Assembly (NCBI RefSeq): GCF_022179645.1 | Contig: NZ_BPRA01000008.1 | Span: 124,001-188,000 of the forward strand | DNA from: Methylobacterium thuringiense | Lineage (GTDB): Bacteria; Pseudomonadota; Alphaproteobacteria; Rhizobiales; Beijerinckiaceae | Length of the DNA: 64,000 nucleotides | Direction of reading: 5' to 3' | Shown: one piece after another, positions 1 to 10,245 of the stretch | How the letters are laid out: every line of letters starts with the position of its first letter | Numbering within the stretch: the stretch's first letter is position 1 | Made by a program: the position numbers and the translations under genes | Notes under the pieces: generated by a model | Told to the model about the DNA's origin: nothing | Databases searched by the model: none | The model's input: the letters and a program-made list of their open reading frames with translations, nothing else

Positions 1-182
1 GTGCCGGTGGTGGGCGTGACGATGCCGCAGACCACGTTGATCAGCGTCGACTTACCTGCGCCGTTGGGTCCGAGCAGCGCAAAGATCTCGCCGCGCCGGA
101 TCTCGAGGTTCACGTTCTTCAACGCGGAGAGGCCGGAGGCATAGGTCTTGGAGAGATCGGTGATCGTGATGATCGGCTGCAT
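1..182 (-). CDS. ABC transporter ATP-binding protein (N-terminal fragment)
   Basis: Only the first 60 codons lie in the window, read leftwards from an ATG at 180-182. They show an ABC ATPase N-terminus with an aromatic A-loop Tyr (SKTYASG) and a complete Walker [12 protein letters not shown]. The role would be ATP hydrolysis driving a membrane permease. The style resembles ABC-2/NatA-type exporter ATPases, but substrate and direction cannot be judged because the signature, Walker B and C-terminal parts are missing. Confidence 0.85.
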   Translation of the reverse strand, partial: MQPIITITDLSKTYASGLSALKNVNLEIRRGEIFALLGPNGAGKSTLINVVCGIVTPTTG

Positions 183-302
183 CGCGGCCTTTATGCGCAA
201 AATCGACCCGCCAGCGCGGGGAGGGCGGCTATAGCACGTCCCTCGGGACGCGGTCGGACGTGTGGGTGTCGCAGGATGGCACCGGACGATCGCCGCCCGA
301 TT

Positions 303-491
303 TCAGCTCTTGAAGATCGAGCCGGCCGCCTGACGCGCCGCTTCCTTGGCGGTCTTGGCCGCCTCCAGTCGCTCGATCTCGGCCCGCAGCAGAGTGATGC
401 GCTCGGCCAGATCGCCGACGGAGAGTTCGTCGAGCTTCTGCCCGATCTCGTGGGTCGCGAGCCGGCGGGGCCGGGAATCGTCGTCGTGCAT
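303..491 (-). CDS. DUF1192 family small protein
   Basis: A 62-residue acidic/basic helical protein starting at the ATG at 489-491. The reading frame extends further upstream, but that part is low-complexity and runs through an intergenic repeat, so the internal Met was chosen. The segment SVGDLAERITLLRAEIERLE at residues 24-43 is typical of the DUF1192 family, a short coiled-coil protein widespread in Hyphomicrobiales. The C-terminus is Lys/Ala-rich. Function is unknown. It lies in the same orientation as the ABC ATPase fragment, about 120 bases upstream of that gene's start. Confidence 0.7.
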   Translation of the reverse strand: MHDDDSRPRRLATHEIGQKLDELSVGDLAERITLLRAEIERLEAAKTAKEAARQAAGSIFKS

Positions 492-575
492 GCCTCGATC
501 GGCGTCACCGCCGTCCCTCGCCTTGCTTGCTGGAGGAATAGCGGGGGAGGGTGCCGGCCGTCCAGGGAGGTAACG

Positions 576-600
576 GTCATTGCGAGCGTAGCGAAGCAAC
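576..600. repeat. Short dispersed alphaproteobacterial repeat (GTCATTGCGAGCG type)
   Basis: A 25-base unit beginning GTCATTGCGAGCGTAGCGAA lies between the DUF1192 gene and the saccharopine-dehydrogenase-like gene. From general knowledge, near-identical units are scattered through many alphaproteobacterial genomes in intergenic positions. Only one copy is visible here. Confidence 0.5.
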
Positions 601-612
601 GGCGGCGAGGGT

Positions 613-1662
613 TCAGAGATCCCGGCGTTCGATGCCCTCGAACGACAGGATGAAGTCCGCACCATAAGCCGTTGCCGGCGTTTGAAATCCGGGGCTTGCT
701 TCGCCCTGCGCGGCCCGACGGGCGATCTCCACTGCCGTCAGCGCGGTCAGCGTGTAGCCTTCGGGCGATTCCATCCGACTCGCGACGCGGAGGCCGCTAT
801 CGTCCCACGCCTCGGCGAGGAACAGGCATCGCGAACGGGCGCGCTCCTCCGGTGTGGGACCGGGCGCCGCCAGGCGTTCGATGGCACGCTTGAGCAGCAC
901 TTGGCTGAACCCCGTCGCCAGGAGCCGCTTGAACGGTCGCGGCATAGCCGCCGCCCGGGCGAGCGACGGGGAGGCCTGGAAGAACACGTCGATGTCGGGG
1001 ATCCTGGTCGAGTACCAGGCCGTGGCGACGTCGCCCCAGCCGAGCCCGATGGCCGAACGCGGGCCGGAGCCGAAATCGGCGCTGGCTCGGGGCGTGTCGG
1101 CGATCTCGACGATGCGGCCGCCCCGGCGCATGCGGGTGCCGCAAGCGACGCCTTCCACCATGGTCTTGGCCGTGCCGCGACTGATGCCCTGGAAACCGCC
1201 GATCGAAATCCGCAGGCGCGTGGCGCCGGGCAGCCGCCCGGCCACGTGGGCGGCGAGGCAATCGCTGGGGACGACATCGAACCCCGCCCCCGGCAGCAGC
1301 ATGATCCCGGCGGCTTCGGCCTCGCCGCTGCGCGCCGCAAGCGCTTCGATCACGTCGATCTCGCCGGTGATGTCGACGTAATGCGTGGCCGTGGTCAAGC
1401 AGGCCTCGGCTATCGGCCGGGATGTCGCCGAGAACGGTCCGGCCGCGTGCAGCACGGCCTCGATCCCGGCGAGGCCGTCACGCACCGCGGCAGGTGTCTC
1501 GAGGCCGAAGGCGCGCCATTCGAGCCCGAGGCGTTCGGCGAACCCACGCACCGCATCGACGCTTCGACCCGCGAGGACGGGACGCAGCCCGCGCGCGACG
1601 GCGTGCTCCGCGCAGAGGCGGCCCGTGTAGCCGGTCGCGCCGTAGATCAGGAACGTGCTCAC
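613..1662 (-). CDS. Saccharopine dehydrogenase-like NADP-binding reductase
   Basis: 349 residues. The N-terminus has a Rossmann dinucleotide-binding motif (YGATGYTGRLCAEHA, about residues 8-22), as in saccharopine-dehydrogenase-like and trans-acting enoyl reductase families. A second conserved glycine-rich stretch (LLPGAGFDVVPSD) follows near residue 140. Length fits the family (350-420). The start is a GTG at 1660-1662, chosen because a near-perfect Shine-Dalgarno (AGGAGG) lies about nine bases upstream, immediately after the terminator of the ATP synthase operon. Likely cytosolic NADPH-dependent reduction or dehydrogenation of an unidentified substrate. True saccharopine activity is not implied, since lysine in this lineage is made through dapA. 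Confidence 0.8.
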   Translation of the reverse strand: MSTFLIYGATGYTGRLCAEHAVARGLRPVLAGRSVDAVRGFAERLGLEWRAFGLETPAAVRDGLAGIEAVLHAAGPFSATSRPIAEACLTTATHYVDITGEIDVIEALAARSGEAEAAGIMLLPGAGFDVVPSDCLAAHVAGRLPGATRLRISIGGFQGISRGTAKTMVEGVACGTRMRRGGRIVEIADTPRASADFGSGPRSAIGLGWGDVATAWYSTRIPDIDVFFQASPSLARAAAMPRPFKRLLATGFSQVLLKRAIERLAAPGPTPEERARSRCLFLAEAWDDSGLRVASRMESPEGYTLTALTAVEIARRAAQGEASPGFQTPATAYGADFILSFEGIERRDL

Positions 1663-1680
1663 AGCCGGACACCTCCTGAA

Positions 1681-1705
1681 CGAAAAAGCCGCCCGAAGGC
1701 GGCTT
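1681..1705 (-). terminator. Rho-independent terminator of the F0 ATP synthase operon
   Basis: On the minus strand the sequence forms an eight-base stem (AAGCCGCC with GGCGGCTT) around a four-base TTCG-type loop and runs straight into TTTTTCG. It lies 25 bases past the atpF stop codon, so it should end the atpI-B-E-G-F transcript. Confidence 0.85.
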
Positions 1706-1729
1706 GGTCGATCATATAGGCGATGGCGA

Positions 1730-2227
1730 TCAAGCCTGGAGGCGGGTCTTCACCTCGCCGAGGCTCGACTTGACGAGGTCCTGGGCCGTCTGCCCCTGAA
1801 GACGCTCGCGCAGGATCGTCTCGGAGACCTTCACCGCGGCGTCGGCGGCAGCGGCGCGAACCTGCGCGGCTGCCTGGGCCTCGGCCTGGGCGATCTTCTG
1901 CTCGGCCGACTTGGTGCGGCGGGCGATGTAATCCTCAAGCCGGACATGGCCCTCGGCATCGATGCGCTTGGCCTCCTCGTGGGCGTCGGCGACGATGCGC
2001 TCGGCGTCCTTCTCGGCCTCGGTGCGGCGGCGCTTGTAATCGGCAAGGACGGCGGCGGCCTCCTCACGCAGGCGCTTGGCCTCGTCGAGCTCGTGACGCA
2101 CACGCTTGGCACGGCCATCGAGGCCCTTGGTCATCATGCCGAAGCCGCCGACCTTCCAGACGATCCCGCCGAAGATCACGAAGGCGACGGCGACCCAGAA
2201 TTCTGCGGTCATCAACATGCCGGTCAC
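1730..2227 (-). CDS. atpF: F0F1 ATP synthase subunit b
   Basis: 165 residues forming one arm of the peripheral stalk that holds the F1 head to the membrane stator. One N-terminal membrane helix (about residues 8-26, [16 protein letters not shown]) is followed by a long charged helix rich in Glu, Arg and Ala, typical of b-type subunits (about 160). It is the last gene of the minus-strand F0 operon, 22 bases after atpG, and is followed by a strong terminator. The b and b' subunits form a heterodimer in this lineage. F1 genes are not adjacent, as is usual in alphaproteobacteria. Confidence 0.95.
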   Translation of the reverse strand: MTGMLMTAEFWVAVAFVIFGGIVWKVGGFGMMTKGLDGRAKRVRHELDEAKRLREEAAAVLADYKRRRTEAEKDAERIVADAHEEAKRIDAEGHVRLEDYIARRTKSAEQKIAQAEAQAAAQVRAAAADAAVKVSETILRERLQGQTAQDLVKSSLGEVKTRLQA

Positions 2228-2249
2228 AAGTCCTTACGAAGTGGCGTTT

Positions 2250-2855
2250 CTAGTGAACGGCGCCGAGGGCGCGGTCGAGGCTGGCGCGATCCGGCGCATG
2301 GCCGGTCAGGCGCTCGACGATGCTCGAAGCGGTCTCGCCGGCGATCTCGCGGACGTTGCCCATTGCGCGGGCGGTGCTCTCGCGGATCGTCGTCTCGGAG
2401 GCGGCGATCTTGGCGTTGAGCTCCGCTTCCTTGTCCTTGCGGCGCTTGTCGGATTCGGCGGCGAGCTTGGCGCGGGCCTCCTGGGCGATGCCCTGGGCCT
2501 TGCCCTGAGCGTCGCGGAGCGACGTCTCGTAGGCGACGCCCGCGGCATCGGCCTCGGATTTCATGCGCTGCGCCTCGTCGAGATCGGTGGCGAGGCGGCT
2601 CGAGCGTGCATGCAGGATCGCTTCGATCCGGGGCAGGGCGACCTTGGCCATCAGGTAGTAGAGCAGGCCGAAGGAGATCGCGAGCCAGATCAGCTGCGAG
2701 AGAAAGGTGTGGGTCTCGAAGGGGGGAAAGGCTGCGCCATGCGCGGGCTGCTCGGTGTGAGCGGCGCCGTGGCCGGCATCGTGACCACCGTGAGGCGTGA
2801 CCACCTTCACGTCGGAATTGGCGGGCGGGGTCGTGAGGGAGTTGTGCTCGGCCAT
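2250..2855 (-). CDS. atpG: F0F1 ATP synthase subunit b'
   Basis: 201 residues; second peripheral-stalk subunit, diverged from b. An N-terminal His/Gly-rich extension of about 45 residues precedes the single membrane helix (about 51-70, FLSQLIWLAISFGLLYYLMA), then a long charged coiled coil. Being longer than b and having the pre-membrane extension mark it as b'. It sits between atpE and atpF in the standard alphaproteobacterial order. The symbol atpG is also used for the F1 gamma subunit in other bacteria; here it denotes b' (also called atpX). Confidence 0.93.
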   Translation of the reverse strand: MAEHNSLTTPPANSDVKVVTPHGGHDAGHGAAHTEQPAHGAAFPPFETHTFLSQLIWLAISFGLLYYLMAKVALPRIEAILHARSSRLATDLDEAQRMKSEADAAGVAYETSLRDAQGKAQGIAQEARAKLAAESDKRRKDKEAELNAKIAASETTIRESTARAMGNVREIAGETASSIVERLTGHAPDRASLDRALGAVH

Positions 2856-2967
2856 GGCCTCGTCCGGTGACGGAGATTGTCAGCTCCGACGAGCGGAGCG
2901 CCTACGCGTCGATTGAGGAAGCCGCCGCCCCGGACCGATGGTCCGGAACGGCGAACTCCCAAAAAAA

Positions 2968-3195
2968 TCAGACGGCGAAGAGCAGGAGCAGCGCGATCAG
3001 CAGCGAGAAGATGCCGAGTGCTTCCGTCAGCGCGAAGCCGAGCAGCAGGGTGGCGCGCTGGCCGTCGGCGGCGGAGGGGTTGCGAAGGGCGCCGGCAAGG
3101 AACTGACCGAACAGGTTGCCGAGGCCGATGCCTGCGCCGGCCATGCCGAGGCAAGCCAGACCGGCACCGATGTACTTCGCTGCGACGGGATCCAT
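2968..3195 (-). CDS. atpE: F0F1 ATP synthase subunit c
   Basis: 75 residues, two membrane helices forming the hairpin of the proton-driven rotor ring. The first helix is Gly/Ala-rich ([20 protein letters not shown]) and the polar loop contains ARNP-like LRNP at 37-40. The second helix carries the proton-binding carboxylate Glu58 ([12 protein letters not shown]). Start is the ATG at 3193-3195; the longer open frame upstream overlaps atpB and is not used. Proton rather than sodium use is expected because the usual extra Na+ ligands are not evident, but this is inference. Confidence 0.96.
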   Translation of the reverse strand: MDPVAAKYIGAGLACLGMAGAGIGLGNLFGQFLAGALRNPSAADGQRATLLLGFALTEALGIFSLLIALLLLFAV

Positions 3196-3248
3196 TATGA
3201 ACTCCTGATTCCTTGATCTGGTATGCGTTAGGGCGGAAGAAGCCGGCG

Positions 3249-4034
3249 TTAGTGGCCGGGGTGAAGAGCGTCGTTGAGGTAGATCGCCGTCAGCGTCGCG
3301 AAGACGTAGGCCTGAAGCGCCGCGACCAGGAATTCCAGCGCGGTCAGCGCGATCGTCAGGAACAGCGGCAGCGGGAAGAGCAGGCCCCAGGCGCCGGCCG
3401 AGAACAGCCCGACGACGAAGAAGGCGAAGATCTTCATCGCGATGTGACCGGCAAGAACGTTGGCGAAGAGACGCACCGAAAGGCTGATCGGCCGGGAGAT
3501 GAAGGAGATGATCTCGATCGGCACCAGCAGCGCGAGCAGCGGCTTCGGCACGCCCGACGGTACGAACAGGCCGAAGAAGTGCGTGCCGTGCTTCATCACG
3601 CCGAAGACCACGACGACGCCGATCACCAGGGCCGCGAGCCCGAAGGTCACGACGAGGTGGCTGGTCACCGCGAAGGCGTAGGGGATCATGCCGAAGAGGT
3701 TCAGGACCAGCACGAACATGAACAGCGAGAACACCAGCGGCATGAACCGCTTGCCCTCGTCGCCCGTGGCCTGATGCACGGTGTCGGCGATGAATTCGTA
3801 GAAGATTTCGGCCAGCGACTGCATGCGACCCGGAACGACCGAGCGCGAAGACGTAGCCACGATGGTGATCAGCGCAATCACCGCGACCGCGGCGAACATG
3901 TAAAGCGCCGACTGGGTGAAGGCGATCTGCTGGTTGCCGATATGACCGAACGGCACGAGCGAATGCAGCTCGAACTGATGGATCGGGTCCGGTCGCAACG
4001 CCACTTGGTGCGCCGGGTCGATGCTGCCCGCCAT
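3249..4034 (-). CDS. atpB: F0F1 ATP synthase subunit a
   Basis: 261 residues, polytopic membrane stator subunit that forms the two proton half-channels against the c-ring. The essential arginine is visible as Arg188 in [15 protein letters not shown] second conserved helix ([17 protein letters not shown], about 230-246) carries the Glu/Gln channel residues. Length matches the family (about 250). It is the second gene of the minus-strand F0 operon, after atpI and before atpE. Confidence 0.96.
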   Translation of the reverse strand: MAGSIDPAHQVALRPDPIHQFELHSLVPFGHIGNQQIAFTQSALYMFAAVAVIALITIVATSSRSVVPGRMQSLAEIFYEFIADTVHQATGDEGKRFMPLVFSLFMFVLVLNLFGMIPYAFAVTSHLVVTFGLAALVIGVVVVFGVMKHGTHFFGLFVPSGVPKPLLALLVPIEIISFISRPISLSVRLFANVLAGHIAMKIFAFFVVGLFSAGAWGLLFPLPLFLTIALTALEFLVAALQAYVFATLTAIYLNDALHPGH

Positions 4035-4148
4035 GCCTTGTTCCGCCCCTTATCCTTCGTGCCGACGTCCGCACCGGTCTGTGCGCGTGGCCATACACGA
4101 TGCGCCCCGAGTCTCAAGACCCCCGGCGTCGTTTCGGAGGAAAATGCC

Positions 4149-4514
4149 CTAACGCGGGTCTTTTCCGCCCGCCTGCCCGGTAAACCCGCTCAGGCGCATC
4201 ACATTGTAGATGCCCGTGAGGAACCCGAGCAGGAGAAACACCATCAGCCCCCACGGCGCAGTGCCGAAGAGCCGATCGAAGATCCAGCCCAGGATCCCAC
4301 CGGCGATGACGCCCGCCACGAACTCGGTCGAGAGCCGCATGGCCTGTCCGAGAGAGGACCCGTCGGACCGACCCGAGCGCGGCGACGATGCGGGAGCGGC
4401 CGGGGGCCGCTTCTGATCAAGCTGCGTCCCGAGACGCTTGAGCCTCTCGGAGAGGTCGCCGTCGGAGTTGCCGGGAGCGTCCCCGCTCCCGTCTCCTGCT
4501 TCGTTGCCGCTCAC
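4149..4514 (-). CDS. atpI: AtpI/AtpZ-type assembly protein of ATP synthase
   Basis: 121 residues: an acidic then Pro/Ser-rich cytoplasmic N-terminus of about 60 residues, then two membrane helices (about 64-80 and 86-105) with the Gly-rich pattern of AtpI. The family assists c-ring assembly and in some species ion supply. It is the promoter-proximal gene of the F0 operon, the normal position. The upstream gap of 165 bases to the dsbA-like stop must hold the operon promoter, which I could not place with confidence. Confidence 0.85.
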   Translation of the reverse strand: MSGNEAGDGSGDAPGNSDGDLSERLKRLGTQLDQKRPPAAPASSPRSGRSDGSSLGQAMRLSTEFVAGVIAGGILGWIFDRLFGTAPWGLMVFLLLGFLTGIYNVMRLSGFTGQAGGKDPR

Positions 4515-4679
4515 AGGCTACTCACATCGGCGAGAGCGAAGGGAACCGTCCGGCCACCCCTCGAACGGCGCGGACCATAGTTTCGCCCCCCTGCCGAGTC
4601 AAGGCAGCCACGCTTTCCTTCAAGTCATTCCAGATCTTGAGGAATCAGCGATTTTTGCACCGCCTCGGTCGGCGCGCTG

Positions 4680-5333
4680 TCAGGCGCCGAGGATCGGCTT
4701 GATGACCTTCTCGATATCCTCGATCGTCATGGCGCCGGAGAATTTCTGACCGTTGATGAAGAAGGTCGGGGTCGACTCGACTTTGAGCACGTCGAGGCCG
4801 CGCGTCTTCACGGCGTTGATGGCGCCGTAGATCTTCTGGTCCTTGAGGCAAGCCTCGACCTTGTCCTTGGTGAAGCCGGCCTGACGCAGCAGCTTCTCGA
4901 GGGCGTCGATCGGCGATTCCGGCGGCTTCACGAAGGCCCAGGCTTCCTGCTGGTCGAAGAGCAGGTCGGTGATCGGAATGTACTTCTCGTTGCCATCGCA
5001 GCGCGCCAGCATGAAGCCGGCCGTCGCACGGGGGTCGAGAGGGAATTCGCGAAGGGTGAAGCGCACCTTGCCGGTGTCGATGTAGCGCTCCTTCAGCACC
5101 GGCCAGGTGACCTTGTGGAAATGTGCGCAATGCGAACAGGTCAGCGAGGCGTATTCGATGATCGTGCACTTGGCGTCCGCCGGACCCAGCCAGACATCGC
5201 CCAGCGGACCCGGCTGCATCAGCGCCGCGGTGTCGGCGGACTGGGCCAGCGCCGAGAGCGACAGGCGGGGCAGGAGAGCGGCCGCGCCGACTGCGAGACC
5301 GGTGAATTTGACGACGTCGCGACGGGTGATCAT
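4680..5333 (-). CDS. DsbA-family thiol:disulfide oxidoreductase, exported
   Basis: 217 residues from the ATG at 5331-5333. The frame stays open for eleven more codons, but the twin-arginine-like start MITRRDVVKFTG is the natural signal start and has GGAG 12 bases upstream. The N-terminal 30 residues form a Tat/Sec signal. The thioredoxin fold carries CSHC (Cys66-Cys69) and, near the C-terminus, the cis-proline loop ESTPTFFING. CSHC with a large helical insertion fits the DsbA/'DsbA_2-like' group that oxidises or isomerises periplasmic protein thiols. In many alphaproteobacteria this gene sits beside the DciA-like and mutY genes, as here. Confidence 0.88.
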   Translation of the reverse strand: MITRRDVVKFTGLAVGAAALLPRLSLSALAQSADTAALMQPGPLGDVWLGPADAKCTIIEYASLTCSHCAHFHKVTWPVLKERYIDTGKVRFTLREFPLDPRATAGFMLARCDGNEKYIPITDLLFDQQEAWAFVKPPESPIDALEKLLRQAGFTKDKVEACLKDQKIYGAINAVKTRGLDVLKVESTPTFFINGQKFSGAMTIEDIEKVIKPILGA

Positions 5334-5450
5334 GGCGTTGGCAAGCTCCGCTGGGACGACTGGCACTCTATAGGCGTGCGGTAGAACCGGGAACGGGCGA
5401 TGGCAAGGCGCCGGCAGGCTCGGAGAAGTCGATCGCGAAACCGTGCGATC

Positions 5451-5939
5451 TCAGCGGCGCTTCGGTTCCGACGCGATCACGGCGATGCCGAGACGGTCGA
5501 GGGCGTCGCGCAGGCCGTCTTCCTCGATCCGCGAGACCGCCAGCGCGATTTCGCCGCGCCGGGCCGGATCGATGGTGGGCAGCACCGATCGGCGCTGGCC
5601 GGTATGGACGCGGCCCTGCTTCATCACGATGCGGCCGATGCAGGCCCAGCCATAATGCGCGTTGATGCGTTGGATCACCACCGGCACGAGGTGCTGGAGC
5701 TCGAGCGCGAAGGCGCCCTCGACCCGCACCACCAGCGTGCCGGATTCGGCTCGCCCGGTCGTCTCGCCGCGCGGTCGGCGCGGCCATTCGAGCTTCACCG
5801 GCTGGCAGGCGCGACCGAGGCGCTCGCCGACGATCTCGGGCCAAGCCGCGAGGATATCGGTCGAAGCGAAGCCCTGCGCGGCGAAGGCCGGGCCGATGCA
5901 GGCCTCGATCAGATCGGCGAGCGGTTTGACGCGGGCCAT
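5451..5939 (-). CDS. DUF721/DciA-like protein
   Basis: About 162 residues from the Met at 5937-5939; an upstream in-frame Met would add 16 residues rich in Arg/His. The N-terminal half (LADLIEACIGPAFAAQGFAS, then WPEIVGERLGRACQPVKL) is the DUF721 domain found in DciA, a helicase operator that loads DnaB in bacteria lacking DnaC. The family is often encoded beside mutY and a dsbA-like gene in alphaproteobacteria, matching this context. The DciA role is inferred from family membership, and the C-terminal half is more variable. Confidence 0.75.
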   Translation of the reverse strand: MARVKPLADLIEACIGPAFAAQGFASTDILAAWPEIVGERLGRACQPVKLEWPRRPRGETTGRAESGTLVVRVEGAFALELQHLVPVVIQRINAHYGWACIGRIVMKQGRVHTGQRRSVLPTIDPARRGEIALAVSRIEEDGLRDALDRLGIAVIASEPKRR

Positions 5940-6019
5940 GGCCGGGTGGTGCCCATCGCTGAAGCGGCGCGATACGCGCCGCTTCACGACGATAGCGCAA
6001 GCGGTGCCGCGCGTCGCCG

Positions 6020-6370
6020 CTACGCGTCGAGGAACGGAACGAAGCCGCCATAGATCATGCGCTTGCCGTCGAAGGGCATATCGGGGTCGGGCTGCATGCG
6101 CGGGTCTGCCATAACCTTGGCGTTGACGGCGTCACGGCTCTCCCGCGACGCGTAGACAATCCAGGAGAAGACCACGACCTCGTCCTCTGCGAGCTGCACG
6201 GCGCGGGGGAACGAGGTCAGCCGTCCGTGAGGCACGTCGTCGCCGATGCACTCGACGAAGCCGGTGGCCCCATACTCCATCCAGACGTCGCGCGCCTTGC
6301 GGGCCAACGCCTTGTAGGCGTCGAGCTTGGCCTTCGGCACCGGGACGACGAACCCGTCGACATAGGGCAT
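6020..6370 (-). CDS. DUF1428 family protein
   Basis: 116 residues starting MPYVDGFVVPVPKAKLDAYK, which is diagnostic of DUF1428, a ferredoxin-like alpha+beta barrel family (dimeric ABM-like fold). A GAGG Shine-Dalgarno lies just upstream of the ATG at 6368-6370, so the longer open frame is discarded. Conserved family stretches include WMEYGATGFVECIGDDVP and the C-terminal KRMIYGGF. Biochemical function is unknown. It points away from mutY, separated by 137 bases that must contain both promoters. Confidence 0.85.
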   Translation of the reverse strand: MPYVDGFVVPVPKAKLDAYKALARKARDVWMEYGATGFVECIGDDVPHGRLTSFPRAVQLAEDEVVVFSWIVYASRESRDAVNAKVMADPRMQPDPDMPFDGKRMIYGGFVPFLDA

Positions 6371-6507
6371 GCGAACCTCCTCGTTGGCAGTGATAGAACC
6401 GCCATAGGACGATCGAGCCGGCCGGTATCCGACACGGGCTGCGATCTTTTTCGCAAGGCGTCGTTGCCGCCTTTGCCGCGGCTCGCGCTGCCGATAAGAC
6501 CCTCGCC

Positions 6508-7833
6508 ATGCCCGCGCCCGCAAACACCTCTCGCGCGCCTGCCCGGCCCAAAGCCCACGATCTCCTCGTCTGGTACGATCGCCACCGCCGGGTGCTGCCG
6601 TGGCGGGCGCTGCCGGGTGAAGCGCCGGATCCCTACCGGATCTGGCTGTCCGAGGTGATGCTGCAGCAGACCACGATCGCCGCCGTCAAACCGTACTTCG
6701 CCAAGTTCCTCGGCCTGTTTCCCGACGTTTGGGCGCTCGCCGCCGCGCCGGAGGAGAGCGTGATGGCTGCCTGGGCAGGGCTCGGCTACTACTCGCGGGC
6801 GCGAAACCTCCACGCCTGCGCCAAGGCGGTGGCCGCCGCCGGCGCCTTCCCGGACACGGAGGAGGGGCTGCGAAAACTTCCCGGCATCGGCGCCTACACG
6901 GCCGGCGCCATCGCCGCGATCGCCTTCGACCGGCAGGCCGCGGCCGTCGACGGCAATGTGGAGCGGGTGGTGACCCGGCTCTTCGCGATCGAGACGGTGA
7001 TTCCGGCTGCACGTCCTGAGATCCGGTCCCTGACGCAGGCCCTCGTGCCGGCCGACAGGCCCGGAGACTTCGCGCAGGCCGTGATGGATCTCGGATCGAC
7101 GATCTGCACGCCTAAGCGTCCGGCCTGCGCGCTCTGTCCCTGGATGGCGCCCTGCCGGGCCCGAGGCCTGGGGCTGCAGGAGACGTTTCCGCGCAAGCTC
7201 AAGGCGGTGAAGGGCACGCTCCGCCGGGGCGCGGCCTTCGTGGCGATCCGTGCCGGCGACGAAGCGATCCTGTTGCGGACGCGCCCACCCGAGGGGCTTC
7301 TCGGCTCGATGGCCGAGCCCCCGATGAGCCCCTGGGAGCCGGATTACGACCCGGCCCGCGCCCTGCTCGACGCGCCGCTCGATGCCCGCTGGAAGCGCCT
7401 GCCGGGGCTGGTCCGCCACGCCTTCACGCATTTCCCGCTCGAACTGACGGTGTTCGCCGCCCGCGTCTCCCTGAGCACCGCGCCGCCACCGGGCATGCGC
7501 TTCACGCCTCGGCGCGATCTCGACGAAGAGCCGCTGCCGGGCGTGATCAAGAAGGTGATCGCCCACGCCTTCGATCCGAAGCCCGATCCGAAAGCCAAGA
7601 CACCGAAGGTCGAGGCAGTGCCGGCCCTGGCCCCCGCACCGCTGTTTGCCGAGCCCGAGCCGGTCCCGGCAGAGCTGCGCCGGACCTTTCGCCCGGTGCC
7701 GAAGCCGGCCCCGCGGATGATCGCGGCTCCGCCGGCGGAGGCGATCGACGGGGATTTCGAGAGCCCGGCCGAGGCCGAGCCGGCGCCTGCGGCAAAGCGC
7801 AAGCGCGGTCGGCCGCGGACGCGCCCGCGCTAA
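6508..7833 (+). CDS. mutY: A/G-specific adenine DNA glycosylase with extended C-terminal tail
   Basis: 441 residues. Removes adenine mispaired with 8-oxoguanine in base-excision repair. Visible are the catalytic-Glu motif SEVMLQQTT, the helix-hairpin-helix LPGIGAYTAGA, the catalytic Asp in VDGNV, the 4Fe-4S ligands in the C-X6-C-X2-C-X5-C spacing (CTPKRPACALCPWMAPC), and a NUDIX-like 8-oxoG recognition domain ending near residue 350. The last 85-90 residues are a Pro/Ala-rich tail not needed by typical MutY (about 350-370 residues), finishing KRKRGRPRTRPR, which resembles an AT-hook. Convergent with ccrM, 18 bases apart. Confidence 0.95.
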   Translation: MPAPANTSRAPARPKAHDLLVWYDRHRRVLPWRALPGEAPDPYRIWLSEVMLQQTTIAAVKPYFAKFLGLFPDVWALAAAPEESVMAAWAGLGYYSRARNLHACAKAVAAAGAFPDTEEGLRKLPGIGAYTAGAIAAIAFDRQAAAVDGNVERVVTRLFAIETVIPAARPEIRSLTQALVPADRPGDFAQAVMDLGSTICTPKRPACALCPWMAPCRARGLGLQETFPRKLKAVKGTLRRGAAFVAIRAGDEAILLRTRPPEGLLGSMAEPPMSPWEPDYDPARALLDAPLDARWKRLPGLVRHAFTHFPLELTVFAARVSLSTAPPPGMRFTPRRDLDEEPLPGVIKKVIAHAFDPKPDPKAKTPKVEAVPALAPAPLFAEPEPVPAELRRTFRPVPKPAPRMIAAPPAEAIDGDFESPAEAEPAPAAKRKRGRPRTRPR

Positions 7834-7851
7834 GCCGAGGCCGGACGGGGT

Positions 7852-9521
<1,670 letters not shown>

Positions 9522-10025
9522 ATGAAGGTTGTCATCCGAAACGCCGTGGCCCTGTTCGGCCTCGTGCTCGCCATGCTCACGCTGGCCGCACCTGCCGAGG
9601 CAAGGGCCGGGCATGCCGGTTTTCAGGCACGCGGACATCACGTCCATTCCTCCCGTCACGCGCATTTCAGCCACCGCATCCGCTCGGCTCATTCCGGCCG
9701 CTTCGCCTTTCGTTTCGCCAACCGGGTTCGCCATGTCCGCCACGCGTCGGGCGGCAACGCCTCCTGGTATGGCCCCGGCTTCCAGGGCCATCGCACCGCC
9801 AGCGGTGAGCGCTTCAACTCGGGCGGCCTGACCGCCGCACATCGCAGCCTGCCCTTCGGCACCCGCGTCCGGGTGACAAACAGCGCCACCGGCCGCTCGG
9901 TCGTGGTGCGCATCAACGACCGCGGCCCGTTCGTGGGCGGCCGCCAGATCGATCTGGCCGCCGGCGCCGCCCGCGCCATCGGCATGAACGGCACCAGCTA
10001 CGTCTCGATGGCGGTGGTGCGTTGA
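9522..10025 (+). CDS. rlpA: RlpA-like septal ring lytic transglycosylase, exported
   Basis: 167 residues from the ATG at 9522, which gives a clean signal peptide ([20 protein letters not shown], cleavage after about residue 28 at AEA). A His/Ser/Arg-rich linker of about 50 residues follows, then the double-psi beta-barrel domain with [20 protein letters not shown] and INDRGPF, the RlpA hallmarks including the catalytic Asp. RlpA enzymes cleave naked glycan at the septum or lateral wall. There is no C-terminal SPOR domain and no lipobox, so this is a short soluble variant. Confidence 0.88.
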   Translation: MKVVIRNAVALFGLVLAMLTLAAPAEARAGHAGFQARGHHVHSSRHAHFSHRIRSAHSGRFAFRFANRVRHVRHASGGNASWYGPGFQGHRTASGERFNSGGLTAAHRSLPFGTRVRVTNSATGRSVVVRINDRGPFVGGRQIDLAAGAARAIGMNGTSYVSMAVVR

Positions 10026-10090
10026 TCGCACCCGCCTGACTCGTGACCCACGGCAGTCGAAACCGACACTTTCAACGTTCGGCCGTGGGC

Positions 10091-10155
10091 CAAGCGCGAC
10101 TGCGCGCCGCCGCTGGTGCGGCGGACGGCCCTGCAAGCGTCAGCCGAAAGGGCCA
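10091..10155. repeat. 65-bp dispersed intergenic repeat, copy 1
   Basis: Starts CAAGCGCGACTGCGCGCCGC and contains two hairpins: CGCCGC with GCGGCG, and GGCCCT with AGGGCC. It matches the copy at 24821-24885 at 58 of 65 positions by eye, and the first half recurs at 26320. It lies between rlpA and the PHA-family gene. Confidence 0.8.
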
Positions 10156-10245
10156 ACGGTAAAGACTTCGGGCCGGTCGGCGTTGTCGTGACGCCGGCCG
10201 GTTCCCATTTGCAGAGCTTGCGCCGCAGAGGGAGACGACTGCGCG

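Noticed and set aside
3213-4580. A 455-codon plus-strand frame over atpB and atpI
   Set aside because: Antisense to genes with clear ATP synthase motifs; its product is Arg/Glu/Asp-rich without a fold.
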